Origin: Pseudomonas poae
GTDB taxonomy: Bacteria > Pseudomonadota > Gammaproteobacteria > Pseudomonadales > Pseudomonadaceae
Length of the DNA: 64,000 nucleotides
Reading direction: 5' to 3'
NCBI GenBank assembly: GCA_004000515.1
Contig: CP034537.1
Span: 4,974,001 to 5,038,000, forward strand
Of this stretch, positions 38,461 through 47,414 are shown in pieces. The notes under the pieces were generated by a model, which was not told where the DNA came from, did not search any database, and saw only the letters and a list, made by a program, of their open reading frames with translations. The stretch's first letter is position 1, and each line of letters starts with the position of its first letter. The position numbers were made by a program, and so were the translations under genes.

Positions 38461-40437
38461 ATGTCCTTGCCCAAGCATCACCTGGAATTGCTCAGCCCTG
38501 CCCGCGATGTTGCCATTGCGCGCGAGGCTATCTTGCATGGCGCCGACGCCATCTACATCGGCGGGCCGAGCTTCGGCGCACGCCACAACGCCTGTAACGA
38601 AGTGAGCGAGATCGCTTCACTGGTGGAATTCGCCCGTCGTTACCACGCCCGTGTGTTCACCACCATCAACACCATCCTGCATGACAACGAGCTGGAACCC
38701 GCGCGCAAGCTGATCCATCAGCTGTATGACGCAGGGGTCGACGCATTGATCGTGCAGGACCTGGGCGTGATGGAGCTGGATATTCCGCCCATCGAGCTGC
38801 ACGCCAGCACCCAGACCGACATTCGCACCCTGGGTCGCGCCAAGTTTCTCGACCAGGCCGGGTTCTCGCAGTTGGTATTGGCCCGTGAGCTGAACCTGCA
38901 AGAAATCCGCGCCATCGCCGACGAAACCGATGCCGCCATCGAATTCTTCATCCACGGCGCACTGTGCGTGGCGTTCTCCGGGCAGTGCAATATCTCCCAC
39001 GCGCAGAACGGCCGCAGCGCCAACCGTGGCGATTGCTCTCAGGCTTGCCGCCTGCCGTACACCTTGAAAGATGACCAGGGCCGCGTCGTGGCCTTTGAAA
39101 AGCACCTGCTGTCGATGAAAGACAACAACCAGAGCGCCAACATCCGCGCACTGGTCGAAGCCGGCGTGCGTTCGTTCAAGATCGAAGGCCGCTACAAGGA
39201 CATGGGCTATGTGAAGAACATCACCGCCTATTACCGCCAGCGCCTCGACGACGTGCTTGAAGACCGTCCGGACCTGGCCCGTGCGTCCAGCGGCCGTACC
39301 GCGCACTTCTTCCTGCCGGACCCGGAAAAACCTTCCACCGTGGCAGCACCGACTACTTCGTTACCGACCGCAAGGTCGACATCGGCGCCTTCGACACGCC
39401 GACCTTCACCGGCTTGCCGGTGGGTGTGGAAAAAAGCCGGCAAACGCGACTTGCAGGTGGTCACCCATGAGCCGCTGTCCAATGGCGACGGCCTCAATGT
39501 GCTGGTCAAGCGTGAGGTGGTGGGTTTCCGCGCCAACATTGCCGAGCCCAAGGGCGAGTTCGAAGAAGACGGCGAGAAGCGCTACCGCTACCGCGTCGAG
39601 CCGAATGAAATGCCGGCTGGCCTGCATCAACTGCGCCCCAACCATCCGCTGAACCGCAACCTGGACCATAACTGGCAACAGGCGCTGCTCAAGACTTCGT
39701 CTGAGCGCCGTATCGGTTTGACCTGGGCCGCTCGTTTGCGTGAGCAGGCGTTGGAAGTCACCGCGACCAGCGAAGAAGGCATCAGCGCCAGCGTTACCCT
39801 GCCCGGTCCGTTCGGCGTGGCCAACAAGCCGGAACAGGCGCTGGACACCCTGCGCGACCTGCTCGGCCAGTTGGGCACCACCGAATACCACGCCACCGAC
39901 ATCCAGCTGGATGCACCGCAGGCGTTCTTCATCCCCAACTCGCAGCTCAAGGCGTTGCGCCGCGAAGTGATCGAAGCGCTGACTGCCGCCCGTGTGGCCG
40001 CGCATCCGCGTGGTGGCCGTAAAGCCGAAACCACGCCCGCGCCGGTCTACCCGGAAGCGCACCTGTCGTTCCTGGCTAACGTCTACAACCAAAAGGCCCG
40101 TGACTTCTATCACCGTCACGGTGTGAAGCTGATTGACGCCGCCTTCGAAGCCCATGAAGAAACCGGCGAAGTGCCGGTGATGATCACCAAGCACTGCCTG
40201 CGCTTCTCGTTCAACCTGTGCCCTAAACAGGCCAAGGGTGTCACGGGCGTGAAGACCAAGGTTGCGCCCATGCAGTTGATCCATGGCGACGAGGTGCTGA
40301 CCTTGAAGTTCGACTGCAAACCCTGCGAAATGCACGTGGTGGGCAAGATCAAGGGGCACATCCTCGGCCTGCCTCAGCCCGGCAGCGGCGTAGCTCACTT
40401 CAACCCGGAAAACATCATTTTCCAAGGCACCCACTGA
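38461..40437 (+). CDS. rlhA: 23S rRNA 5-hydroxycytidine C2501 synthase (U32 peptidase family), hidden frame error
   Basis: 658 aa from ATG 38461. Length and sequence match RlhA (YdcP, about 650 aa), not the shorter tRNA enzyme TrhP: LELLSPARDVAIAREAILHGADAIYIGGP, HASTQTDIRTLGRAKFL, conserved Cys in HGALCVAFSGQCNIS and ANRGDCSQACRLPYTLKDD, and the C-terminal CLRFSFNLCPKQAKG and FDCKPCEMH, probably iron-sulfur ligands. RlhA hydroxylates C2501 of 23S rRNA. A missing A at 39326-39330 and an extra A at 39430-39435 cancel, so the frame stays open but about 35 residues between them are misread; corrected they give EKTFHRGSTDYFVTDRKVDI, the usual sequence. Confidence 0.9.
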   Translation: MSLPKHHLELLSPARDVAIAREAILHGADAIYIGGPSFGARHNACNEVSEIASLVEFARRYHARVFTTINTILHDNELEPARKLIHQLYDAGVDALIVQDLGVMELDIPPIELHASTQTDIRTLGRAKFLDQAGFSQLVLARELNLQEIRAIADETDAAIEFFIHGALCVAFSGQCNISHAQNGRSANRGDCSQACRLPYTLKDDQGRVVAFEKHLLSMKDNNQSANIRALVEAGVRSFKIEGRYKDMGYVKNITAYYRQRLDDVLEDRPDLARASSGRTAHFFLPDPEKPSTVAAPTTSLPTARSTSAPSTRRPSPACRWVWKKAGKRDLQVVTHEPLSNGDGLNVLVKREVVGFRANIAEPKGEFEEDGEKRYRYRVEPNEMPAGLHQLRPNHPLNRNLDHNWQQALLKTSSERRIGLTWAARLREQALEVTATSEEGISASVTLPGPFGVANKPEQALDTLRDLLGQLGTTEYHATDIQLDAPQAFFIPNSQLKALRREVIEALTAARVAAHPRGGRKAETTPAPVYPEAHLSFLANVYNQKARDFYHRHGVKLIDAAFEAHEETGEVPVMITKHCLRFSFNLCPKQAKGVTGVKTKVAPMQLIHGDEVLTLKFDCKPCEMHVVGKIKGHILGLPQPGSGVAHFNPENIIFQGTH

Positions 40438-40446
40438 CCCCAAACT

Positions 40447-40545
40447 GTAGGCGCGAGCGTGCTCGCGAAAAAACCGGAGAGCGGCGCGTTCAACCTGACG
40501 CGCTGCGTTATCGTTAACGATCTTCGCGAGCAAGCTCGCTCCTAC
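40447..40545. repeat. REPIN (two inverted REP halves)
   Basis: The left half GTAGGCGCGAGCGTGCTCGCGAA and the right half TTCGCGAGCAAGCTCGCTCCTAC are imperfect inverted copies with about 50 bases between them. It lies between rlhA and the convergent EamA gene and overlaps the last codons of the latter. Confidence 0.8.
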
Positions 40546-41416
40546 GGGGCGACCACCACCAGCCGCGTTGCAACCCGGCAGCTGCCAGCAGAATCGCCGC
40601 TACACCTAGCCATTGCAGCCAGTCCAGGCGATGCCCGAAGGCGAACCAGTCGACGAAAATCGCTGCAATCGGGTAGATGAACGACAGCGCACCGGTCAAG
40701 GCGGTTGGCAGTTTCTGAATCGCGCCGTACAGCAACACGTACATCAAGCCGGTGTGCACCACACCCAGCGTCACCAGCGCTGCCCAGCCGTTGGGGGCGG
40801 TTGAAACGCTGCTCCAAGGCACCAACGGAGCCAGCAGAACGGCGCCGGTTGCCACCTGGATCAACGCCATCAAATGCGGCGGCACGGCCTTCAATCGCTT
40901 GATGATCAGCGCCGCAATCGCATACAAAAACGCCGCGCCCAACGCCAATGCGATACCCGCCAGATAATCCCCGCCACTCTGTTGCTCGCCATGAGCGGTG
41001 ACAATCGCCAGCATGCCGAGGAACGCCACGCTCAGCCACGCGAGCTTCTGCGCCGTGATCTTTTCACCCAAAAACAGGGCCGCCAACATCACCAGCATGA
41101 ACGGCTGGACGTTGTACACCGCCGTGCTGATCGCGATGGACGCGTGGGAATAGGACTCGAACAGCAGCAGCCAGTTACCGACGATGGCCACGCCGCTGAG
41201 CATCGCCAGCCCGACCTTGGCCCAACTCAGCAGGTCCAGACGCAGGTAACCGAGCAACGCGCACACCAGCAATAGGGTCAGCCCACCGAATACGCAGCGC
41301 CAGAACACCACTTCGATCACCGACACGCCCGACACCAGTACAAACCAGCCGATGGTGCCCGAGATCAGCATGGCGGCGACCATTTCCCATGTACCGCGAC
41401 GGATAGATGTGTCCAC
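40514..41416 (-). CDS. EamA/DMT-family transporter
   Basis: 300 aa from GTG 41416 with GAGGAGC upstream. Ten membrane helices in two EamA repeats (MVAAMLISGTIGWFVLVSGVSVIEVVFWR; YLAGIALALGAAFLYAIAALIIKRL). The last residues (RRSELAREDR) are encoded by the REP element at 40.5 kb, so the C-terminal tail is a repeat-derived extension. The gene is divergent from an Lrp/AsnC regulator, a common arrangement for amino-acid exporters controlled by the local regulator. The substrate is unknown. Confidence 0.87.
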   Translation of the reverse strand: MDTSIRRGTWEMVAAMLISGTIGWFVLVSGVSVIEVVFWRCVFGGLTLLLVCALLGYLRLDLLSWAKVGLAMLSGVAIVGNWLLLFESYSHASIAISTAVYNVQPFMLVMLAALFLGEKITAQKLAWLSVAFLGMLAIVTAHGEQQSGGDYLAGIALALGAAFLYAIAALIIKRLKAVPPHLMALIQVATGAVLLAPLVPWSSVSTAPNGWAALVTLGVVHTGLMYVLLYGAIQKLPTALTGALSFIYPIAAIFVDWFAFGHRLDWLQWLGVAAILLAAAGLQRGWWWSPRRSELAREDR

Positions 41417-41525
41417 GATTGATGCTCCTCAAGTGAGGCTCAATTATGGCAATCTGCTCGGCAGCCGCTCCAGCGACTAAAAAAGGCAAAACCTGAAGAT
41501 GACCTTTTCTTATTAGGCAGACATC

Positions 41526-41968
41526 ATGATTGACACCATCGACCAGCAACTGATCGCCGCTTTGATGGACGACTCACGCCTGTCACTCAAGGCACTGGCG
41601 GGGATTACGGGGTTGTCTTCGCCCAGCGTCGGCGAACGTTTGAGGCGCCTGGAAGAACGCGGCGTGCTGACCCACTACACCGTCGACATCGACCCCAAGC
41701 ACTTCGGCTATCTGCTGCAAGCCATCGTGCGCATCCGCCCCTGCCCGGCAAATTGCAGGAGGTGGAACGGCAAATCCAGGCTATTCCGGAGTTCACCGAG
41801 TGCGACAAGGTCACCGGCGACGACTGTTTTATCGCGCGCCTGCACGTACGCACCATGGAACAGCTCGACACCCTGCTCGACCGGCTCAACGCCTACGCCG
41901 AAACCAATACGGCCATCGTCAAGAAAACCCCAGTCAAACGCCGACTCCCCCCTTTGGCTGGCGTGTAA
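41526..41968 (+). CDS. Lrp/AsnC-family regulator, one frameshift
   Basis: Repaired length 147 aa. The N-terminal helix-turn-helix is IDQQLIAALMDDSRLSLKALAGITGLSSPSVGERLRRLEERGVL; the C-terminal RAM ligand domain follows (IVRIRPLPGKLQEVERQIQAIPEFTECDKVTGDDCFIARL). The break is at C-run 41738-41741 (five C restores RPLPGKLQEV). It is divergent from the EamA transporter (109-base gap), which it probably controls in response to an amino acid. It ends two bases before the stop of the convergent alcohol dehydrogenase gene. Confidence 0.87.
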
Positions 41969-41970
41969 CG

Positions 41971-43041
41971 TTACGGCGTAATGGCGACCTTCATCACGCC
42001 GTCGCGCTGGTGGGCGAACAGCTCGTAGGCCGCCTCAATGTCATCGAGCTTGAAGCGGTGGGTCACCAACGGCGAAAGGTCGACCCCACCGCTGGCCACC
42101 ACCGCCATCAGGCGGCGCATGCGTTCCTTGCCGCCGGGGCACAAGGTGGACACGATGCTGTAGTCGCCAAGGCCAGCGCCAAAGGCGTCGTACGGAATGC
42201 GCAGGTCGCTGGAATAAACCCCCAGGCTTGAGACCCGCCCGCCCGGGCGCAATACGCGTAGCGCTGATTCAAACGTCCCTTGGGTCCCCAGCGCCTCGAT
42301 CGCCACATCCACGCCACGGCCGTCCGTCAGCGCCATGATCTGCTCGACGACATCGCCTTTGTGGAAGTCGACGATATCGGTCGCGCCGAGGCGCTTGGCA
42401 ACGCTCATGCGTTCACTGACGCCATCGACGCCGATAATCTTCGATGCACCCTTCAGCCGCGCACCCGCCACGGCACACAAGCCAATCGGCCCCAACGCGA
42501 ACACCACCACCGTATCGCCAATATTCACGTCGCCCCGTTCGGCGCCGGAAAAGCCGGTGGACATGATGTCGGGGCACATCAGCACCTGCTCATCGCTCAG
42601 ACCATCTGGAATCGGGCACAGGTTCGCCAGCGCATCCGGCACCAATACGTATTCGGCCTGGCAGCCGTCGATGGTATTGCCGAACTTCCAACCGCCCGCC
42701 GCGCGAAAACCGTGGCGGGTGTCAGGACCGTCCTGGGAGCCGCAGCCGCACAGGCAGGCATAGCTTTGCCCGCTGGGGTAATCGCCCCGCTATCACGCGT
42801 TGCCCTTCGACAAACCCGCGTACCTGGGAGCCGAGCCGTTCGATCACGCCGACCGGTTCGTGGCCCACCGTCAGCCCTTTGGCCACGGGATATTCACCGC
42901 GCAGAATATGCACGTCGGTGCCACAGATGGTGGTGGTGGTGATGCGCACCAGCGCATCCAGGGGGCCGACCTCGGGAATCGGCTTGTCATCCAGGACGAT
43001 GCGGTTTTTTCAACGAAGACTGCTGCTCTCATGGTTGCCAT
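41971..43041 (-). CDS. Zinc-dependent alcohol dehydrogenase, three frameshifts
   Basis: Repaired length about 357 aa from ATG 43041 (a second ATG lies at 43032). Medium-chain dehydrogenase marks: catalytic zinc Cys in ITTTTICGTDVHILRGEYP, His-Glu in GLTVGHEPVGVIE, GGWKFGNTIDGCQAEYVLVPDA, and the NAD(P)-binding VVVFALGPIGLCAVAGARLKGA. Plus-strand breaks are T-run 43005-43010 (needs seven, restores FVEKNRIVLDDKPI), C-run 42785-42788 and G-run 42775-42778 (five each, restores VIAGAITPSGQSYACLCG). It resembles secondary-alcohol or butanediol-type dehydrogenases. A LysR gene lies upstream on the same strand. The substrate is unknown. Confidence 0.85.
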
Positions 43042-43156
43042 GTGACGACGCTCCTGCGTTGGGCGGCTGGATAGAACCCTCAGACTGCATCCAGTTGGCG
43101 CGACAAACGTTGATCGTAGTCAACCCACCGTGGCATGCCATGACCGGGTGTCGATC

Positions 43157-44005
43157 TTATGCCGCCGACAGCCCAATCTCTGCGCGCAGGCATTCAATCA
43201 AGTCGCGGTGGGTGGCACTGAGCGGCTGCGCACCGCTGATCAGCGCCAGTTCCGAAGGCGGCACGGGCGGTAGTTCATGACAGATACGGTGGCTGGGCAA
43301 CACGGCGCCCATGGGCAGGATGCTGATGCCCAGGCCCGACGCGACGGCGGCCTGGATGCCCGTCAGGCTGTGACTGCCGAATGCCACGCGCCAGCTGCGT
43401 CGCGCTTTGTCCAAGGTACGAATGGCCCGCTGACGGTAAATGCACCCCTGAGGAAACAACGCCAGCGGCAGGGTTTCAACCTGCAGGTCCTGGCCCTGGC
43501 CACACACCCACACCAACGTCTCCGGCCAATGGGCATGGCACTCGCCGCCGCCGGCTTCTCGCTTGACCAGGGCGATATCGATGTCCCCCTTGTCGAGTTG
43601 CCGACGCAGCTCGGTGCTCATGCGACTCACCGTTTCGAGCCGCGCTTGCGGGCGGGCGCGGACGAAGCCGGAAAGTATCGAGGCCATGCGCGTGGCATCG
43701 AAGTCCTCGGGTACGCCCAAGCGCACCGGCACCAGGCGGGTGTCGGTGTTCAAGGCATCACGGGCCTCGCGGGACAGGCTTAACAGGCGCCGAGCGTATT
43801 GGGTCAACAACTCACCCTGTTCGGTGGGGCTGACATGCTGGCCGGAACGGTCGCGCACCAGCAGCACTTGGCCGATGCTGTCTTCCAGCTTGCGAATCTG
43901 CTGGCTGACGGTGGACTGGGTACGGTGCACCCGCTCGGCGGCACGGGTAAAGCTGCCTTCATCCACCACGCAGACCAAGGTGTGCAGTAACTCAAGATCA
44001 AACAT
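43157..44005 (-). CDS. LysR-family regulator
   Basis: Intact, about 282 aa from ATG 44005 (MFDLELLHTLVCVVDEG); an in-frame ATG at 44020 lacks a ribosome site. The helix-turn-helix is GSFTRAAERVHRTQSTVSQQIRKLEDSIGQVLLVRD, and the effector domain begins around residue 90. It is divergent from the HAD hydrolase gene (117-base gap) and likely regulates that HAD/aldolase pair. The alcohol dehydrogenase gene lies downstream on the same strand. Confidence 0.87.
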   Translation of the reverse strand: MFDLELLHTLVCVVDEGSFTRAAERVHRTQSTVSQQIRKLEDSIGQVLLVRDRSGQHVSPTEQGELLTQYARRLLSLSREARDALNTDTRLVPVRLGVPEDFDATRMASILSGFVRARPQARLETVSRMSTELRRQLDKGDIDIALVKREAGGGECHAHWPETLVWVCGQGQDLQVETLPLALFPQGCIYRQRAIRTLDKARRSWRVAFGSHSLTGIQAAVASGLGISILPMGAVLPSHRICHELPPVPPSELALISGAQPLSATHRDLIECLRAEIGLSAA

Positions 44006-44121
44006 GGTGGGGACTCTCATATCGAAAAATCAACTGTGATAAAGAGGTTAATTTAATTTCCAACTGACAACCAGGCTTCCTATGCTGGATTACATCCTCC
44101 ATGACCCGACAGGTGATCCCC

Positions 44122-44825
44122 ATGCCGCTCGAACATTCCCCTCGCCCGCTATGGCTGACCTTTGACTGCTACGGCACTCTGATCCAGTGGGATGAAGGCC
44201 TGCGTGCCGCCATCGACCGCATCCTGGATGAAAAAGGCGAGCACCAGGTCGATCGGGAAACCTTGATCAGCGTCTACGATCATCACGAACACGCCCTGGA
44301 GCAAACGCCGCTGCATCGCAACTTTCGCACCCTGGCAGGTTTGAGCTTGCAACAGGCCTTACAAGAGCTGGGGCTAACGGCCAACGAGCACGACGGCGCA
44401 CTGCTCACTGACAGCATCAGTGCCATGCCGCCGTTTCCCGAAGTGGTGGGCACGCTGGGGCAGCTCAAGGCATTGGGTTACAAACTGTGCATCGTCTCCA
44501 ACACCGACGATGACGTGATCAGCGGCAATGTTGCGCAACTGGGCGGCTATATCGACCGGGTCATCACCGCCCAACAGGCCGGCGCCTACAAGCCCGATCG
44601 TCGCTTGTTCGACCATGCTCATCAGCAACTGGGGGTAAGCCTGGACCAAGTGGTGCACATCTGCGCCAGCCCCACCTTGACCACGCGGCGGCACGGGATA
44701 TGGGTTTTCGCTGCGTGTGGATCGACCGAGGCACAGGCCGCCAATTGCTGGCCGACTACACCCCGGATGCGATCCTGCCGACCCTCGATGGCGTGCCTGG
44801 ACTGTTCAAGTCCTTGGGGTGGTGA
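44122..44825 (+). CDS. HAD-superfamily haloacid dehalogenase type II-like hydrolase, one frameshift
   Basis: Repaired length 234 aa from ATG 44122, which has AGGTGA upstream. The nucleophile motif is FDCYGTLIQWDEGL (Asp15); motif II is CIVSNTDDD, and motif III/IV falls around YKPDRRLFDHA and HAAARDMG. The break is at G 44679 (a second G restores ASPTLDHAAARDMGFRCVWIDRG). The stop is three bases before the next ATG, so it is coupled to the class II aldolase gene. This subgroup dehalogenates 2-haloacids, but many members act on phosphorylated metabolites; the aldolase partner suggests a sugar or hydroxy-acid intermediate. Confidence 0.85.
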
Positions 44826-44828
44826 GCC

Positions 44829-45617
44829 ATGGCACATACCTTTACACCCACTTCCTCAAGCCCACGGGCCGGGCGTTTCGACCTCGACAGTCGCGCAGTC
44901 ATCGATGCACGTGTCGAGTTGGCTGCCTGCCTGCAACTGGCGGCGTTGCACGGGATGGAAGAAGGCATCTGCAACCACTTTTCGGCCACGGTGCCGGGGC
45001 ATGACGGGCTGTTTTTCGTCAATCCGTTTGGTTATGCCTTTGAGGAAATCACCGCCTCCCGTCTGTTGGTATGCGACTTTGCCGGCAACGTGATCGATGG
45101 CAGCGGTACCCCGGAGGCTACCGCGTTTTACATCCACGCTCAGTTGCACCAATTGCAGCCGCGCATCAAGGCGGCATTTCATACCCATATGCCCAATGCC
45201 ACTGCCCTGTGCCTGCTACAAGGTTCACCGTTATTGTGGCTGGGTCAGACGGCGTTGAAGTTCTACGGGCGCACGGCAGTGGACGAACACTACAACGGGC
45301 TGGCCCTGGGTAACCGCGAGGGTCAGCGCATCGCCGAGGCGCTGGGCGATGCCGACATCCTGTTCCTGAAAAACCACGGTGTAATGGTGGCCGCGCCAAA
45401 CATCGCCGAAGCCTGGGATGACTTGTACTACCTGGAGCGGGCCGCCGAGGTGCAGTTGAAGGCGATGGCCAGCGGACGGCCACTCCAGTTGATCGACCCA
45501 ACGGTGGCTCAGCTTACCTACGAGCAAATGCGTGAGGGCGACCCGGCCAGTGCGCGGGCACATCTGGACAGCGGGATGCGCCGCCTGAAAAGGCTGGGGT
45601 CGCATTTCGATACCTGA
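44829..45617 (+). CDS. Class II aldolase/adducin family protein
   Basis: Intact 262 aa. The fold is seen in LAACLQLAALHGMEEGICNHFSATVPGHDGLFFVNPFG; the zinc-ligand histidines are in FHTHMPNATALCLL and in a later His of LKNHGVMVAAPNIAEAWDDLYYLERA. The family cleaves or epimerises phosphosugars or decarboxylates hydroxy acids. It is translated right after the HAD hydrolase, and the divergent LysR gene probably controls both. No sugar kinase is nearby, so the substrate is open. Confidence 0.87.
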   Translation: MAHTFTPTSSSPRAGRFDLDSRAVIDARVELAACLQLAALHGMEEGICNHFSATVPGHDGLFFVNPFGYAFEEITASRLLVCDFAGNVIDGSGTPEATAFYIHAQLHQLQPRIKAAFHTHMPNATALCLLQGSPLLWLGQTALKFYGRTAVDEHYNGLALGNREGQRIAEALGDADILFLKNHGVMVAAPNIAEAWDDLYYLERAAEVQLKAMASGRPLQLIDPTVAQLTYEQMREGDPASARAHLDSGMRRLKRLGSHFDT

Positions 45618-45634
45618 CTCCCACTCATCCAAAT

Positions 45635-45690
45635 GTGGGAGCTGGCTTGCCTGCGATAGCGGTGTGACTGACTGGCACACCGCCTTCGCA
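45635..45690. repeat. REP half with strong hairpin between convergent genes
   Basis: TGTGGGAGCTGGCTTGCCTGCGATA is a P. fluorescens-type REP, followed by a perfect hairpin GCGGTGTG (45660-45667) / CACACCGC (45677-45684). It lies between the 3' ends of the aldolase (+) and deacylase (-) genes and may terminate both transcripts. Confidence 0.7.
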
Positions 45691-45692
45691 CA

Positions 45693-46689
45693 CTATGGAT
45701 CCAGCGGGCCGCCGTTGTAGCCCTCGGATAACCGTGTTCCGGTGAATTTCGCCACCACCGAACCCTGCGCCACCAGGCGCTCGCGGTGGCCGGTGACCAT
45801 GCGGCCGGTTTGCGCGGCATGCAAGATCACTTCGGAATGGGGATCGCCCGGGCGACCGATGATCCGCGCGAAACGCTGCCCTTCCTCAACGTAATCCCCC
45901 AGGCCGATTTCAAACACCAGCACGCCGGCGCAGGGCGCAAGGATAGTTTCCATGCAGCCCATGTCCACCACGTCGCCCTGCCATTCGGCGATGTCGGCCA
46001 CTTCGTCGATCACCCCACTGATGCACAGCCACGCCCACAGGCCATCGGCATCTTGCTTGGCCAACGCATCGCTGACGTCCGCTTGCCCGCGCAATTCAAT
46101 GGTAGCCGTCAGGCGTGGTGAGCCGTGGTTGTTGACCGTTTCTTCAAAAGAGCCGTCGCCACCTTCGTCCCACACGATGACTACCTCGGCTTGCAACGCC
46201 GCCGCCAGCGCCAACCCCTGCTCCGGCCAGAAACGGCGGTGGATGTAGAGATACGGCAGCGCTTCGTCGTCAGTGTGCAGGTCCAGCATCAAATCGGCAT
46301 CAAGGGCCAGTAGCGCCAGGCTTTTTTGCCATTGAGCGAAGTTGCTGGCCGGGCGATGCTGGGCCAGGGATTGGTCGAAGCCACGGTTGAAGTTCTGCCC
46401 GGTGGCATCATGAAAGCGCCCTAACAAGCGGCCCTGACGAAACTGCCCGATGCCAAACGGATTGGCTTGCGGCACCAGCGTGACGGTGCCGCGCAGTCGC
46501 CCTGGTCTTGGCAAGCCTGCAAACGCGGCAGCAACTGATGCAGCACCAGCATCCCGGCGATTTCATCGGCATGCACACCTGCTTGCAGGTGCACGCGGGC
46601 CCGCTGCCGTCCCCGTCAAACCGCCAGGCGCCGATATGCAGACGGTTACCGGCGTCGCCGCTCACCTGCCACGAAAGGTCTTTTGCCAT
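45693..46689 (-). CDS. Aspartoacylase/succinylglutamate desuccinylase-family deacylase, two frameshifts
   Basis: Repaired length 332 aa from ATG 46689, with GGAGG upstream. The zinc motif HxxE is in LQAGVHADEIAGMLVLHQLL, and the third ligand His is in DLMLDLHTDDEALPYLY. Plus-strand breaks are G-run 46597-46599 (needs four; the repair is what reveals the HxxE motif) and C-run 46500-46502 (needs four, restores QDQGRLRGTVTLVPQANPFG). The family removes acyl groups from N-acyl amino acids (N-acetylaspartate, succinylglutamate, N-acetyl-diaminobutyrate). It is divergent from tetR, and its control region holds the same palindrome as the distant ABC/aminotransferase operon. Confidence 0.85.
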
Positions 46690-46724
46690 GCCTTGCCCTC
46701 CTCTGATCAATTAATCGGTAGAGA

Positions 46725-46740
46725 TTGAACAGCCGTTCAA
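46725..46740. promoter_or_regulatory. TetR-type operator TTGAACAGCCGTTCAA
   Basis: Six-base arms TTGAAC/GTTCAA around AGCC, in the 90-base gap between the divergent deacylase and tetR genes. On the plus strand TTGAAC can be a -35 box with GATGAT 17 bases further as -10 for tetR; its mirror TTGAAC is a candidate -35 for the deacylase, though the matching -10 there is weak. A 14/16 copy lies at 52646-52661. Confidence 0.65.
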
Positions 46741-46779
46741 CTAACCTGATGATTCCGGTCTTCCATCAAAGGCGATCCC

Positions 46780-47414
46780 GTGACTGTCGACCCTCCCAAA
46801 CTGCGCCGCGCAGGCCCCGACGAACGCCGCGACTTGCTGGTCGCTGCCACCCTCACCTGCCTGGCTCGCGACGGCCACGCGGGCATTTCCGTGCGGCGCA
46901 TTGCAGCTGAAGCCGGAGTGTCCGTGGGCTTGCTCAATCATCATTTCGGCAGCATCGACGCGCTGATTGCCGAGACCTACCACAAGCTGGCCAACGAGCT
47001 GACCAGTGCCCTATGGGAACAGGTCGAGCACGCCGAAGCGCCGCCGCGCGCCTGGATGCGTTCCTCAGTGCGTCGTTTTCGCCACGGGTGATGGACCCCG
47101 ACCTGCTCGGCGTGTGGGTAGTGTTCTGGAGCCTGATCCGCCACTCGCCCCACGTTAACCAGTCCCACGAAAACAGTTACCACGCCTACCTGGCGCTGAT
47201 CCAACAGCTGCTGGACGACTTGGCCCGCAGCGAAAACCTGGTGATCCACGACAGCCGTTTGGCGGCCATCGGCTTATCGGCGATGCTCGACGGACTCTGG
47301 CTTGAGGGGTGTCTCAACCCCGGCACCTTCAGTCCCGCCAACGGGCTGCACATCTGCCGCTGCTGGGTACAAGGGCTGCGTCACGGAGCATTCAGCGCCG
47401 ACCACGTCCTGTGA
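46780..47414 (+). CDS. TetR-family repressor (BetI-like C-terminus), one frameshift
   Basis: Repaired length 211 aa from GTG 46780 with AAGGCGA upstream. The helix-turn-helix is RRDLLVAATLTCLARDGHAGISVRRIAAEAGVSVGLLNHHFGSIDALI; the C-terminal ligand domain resembles that of BetI (LLGVWVVFWSLIRHSPHVNQSHENSYHAYLALI). The break is at C 47051-47052 (three C restores APPRALDAFLSASFSPRV). Two near-identical palindromes, before this gene and before the operon at 52.6 kb, are its probable operators. Its last 141 bases are overlapped on the other strand by the annotated end of the EamA gene. Confidence 0.85.

Noticed and set aside
38461..40437. TrhP (YegQ) tRNA hydroxylase as the name of the U32-family gene
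   Set aside because: Length of about 658 residues and motifs such as ANRGDCSQACRLPYTLKDD and the long C-terminal part agree with RlhA (YdcP), not with the roughly 450-residue TrhP.
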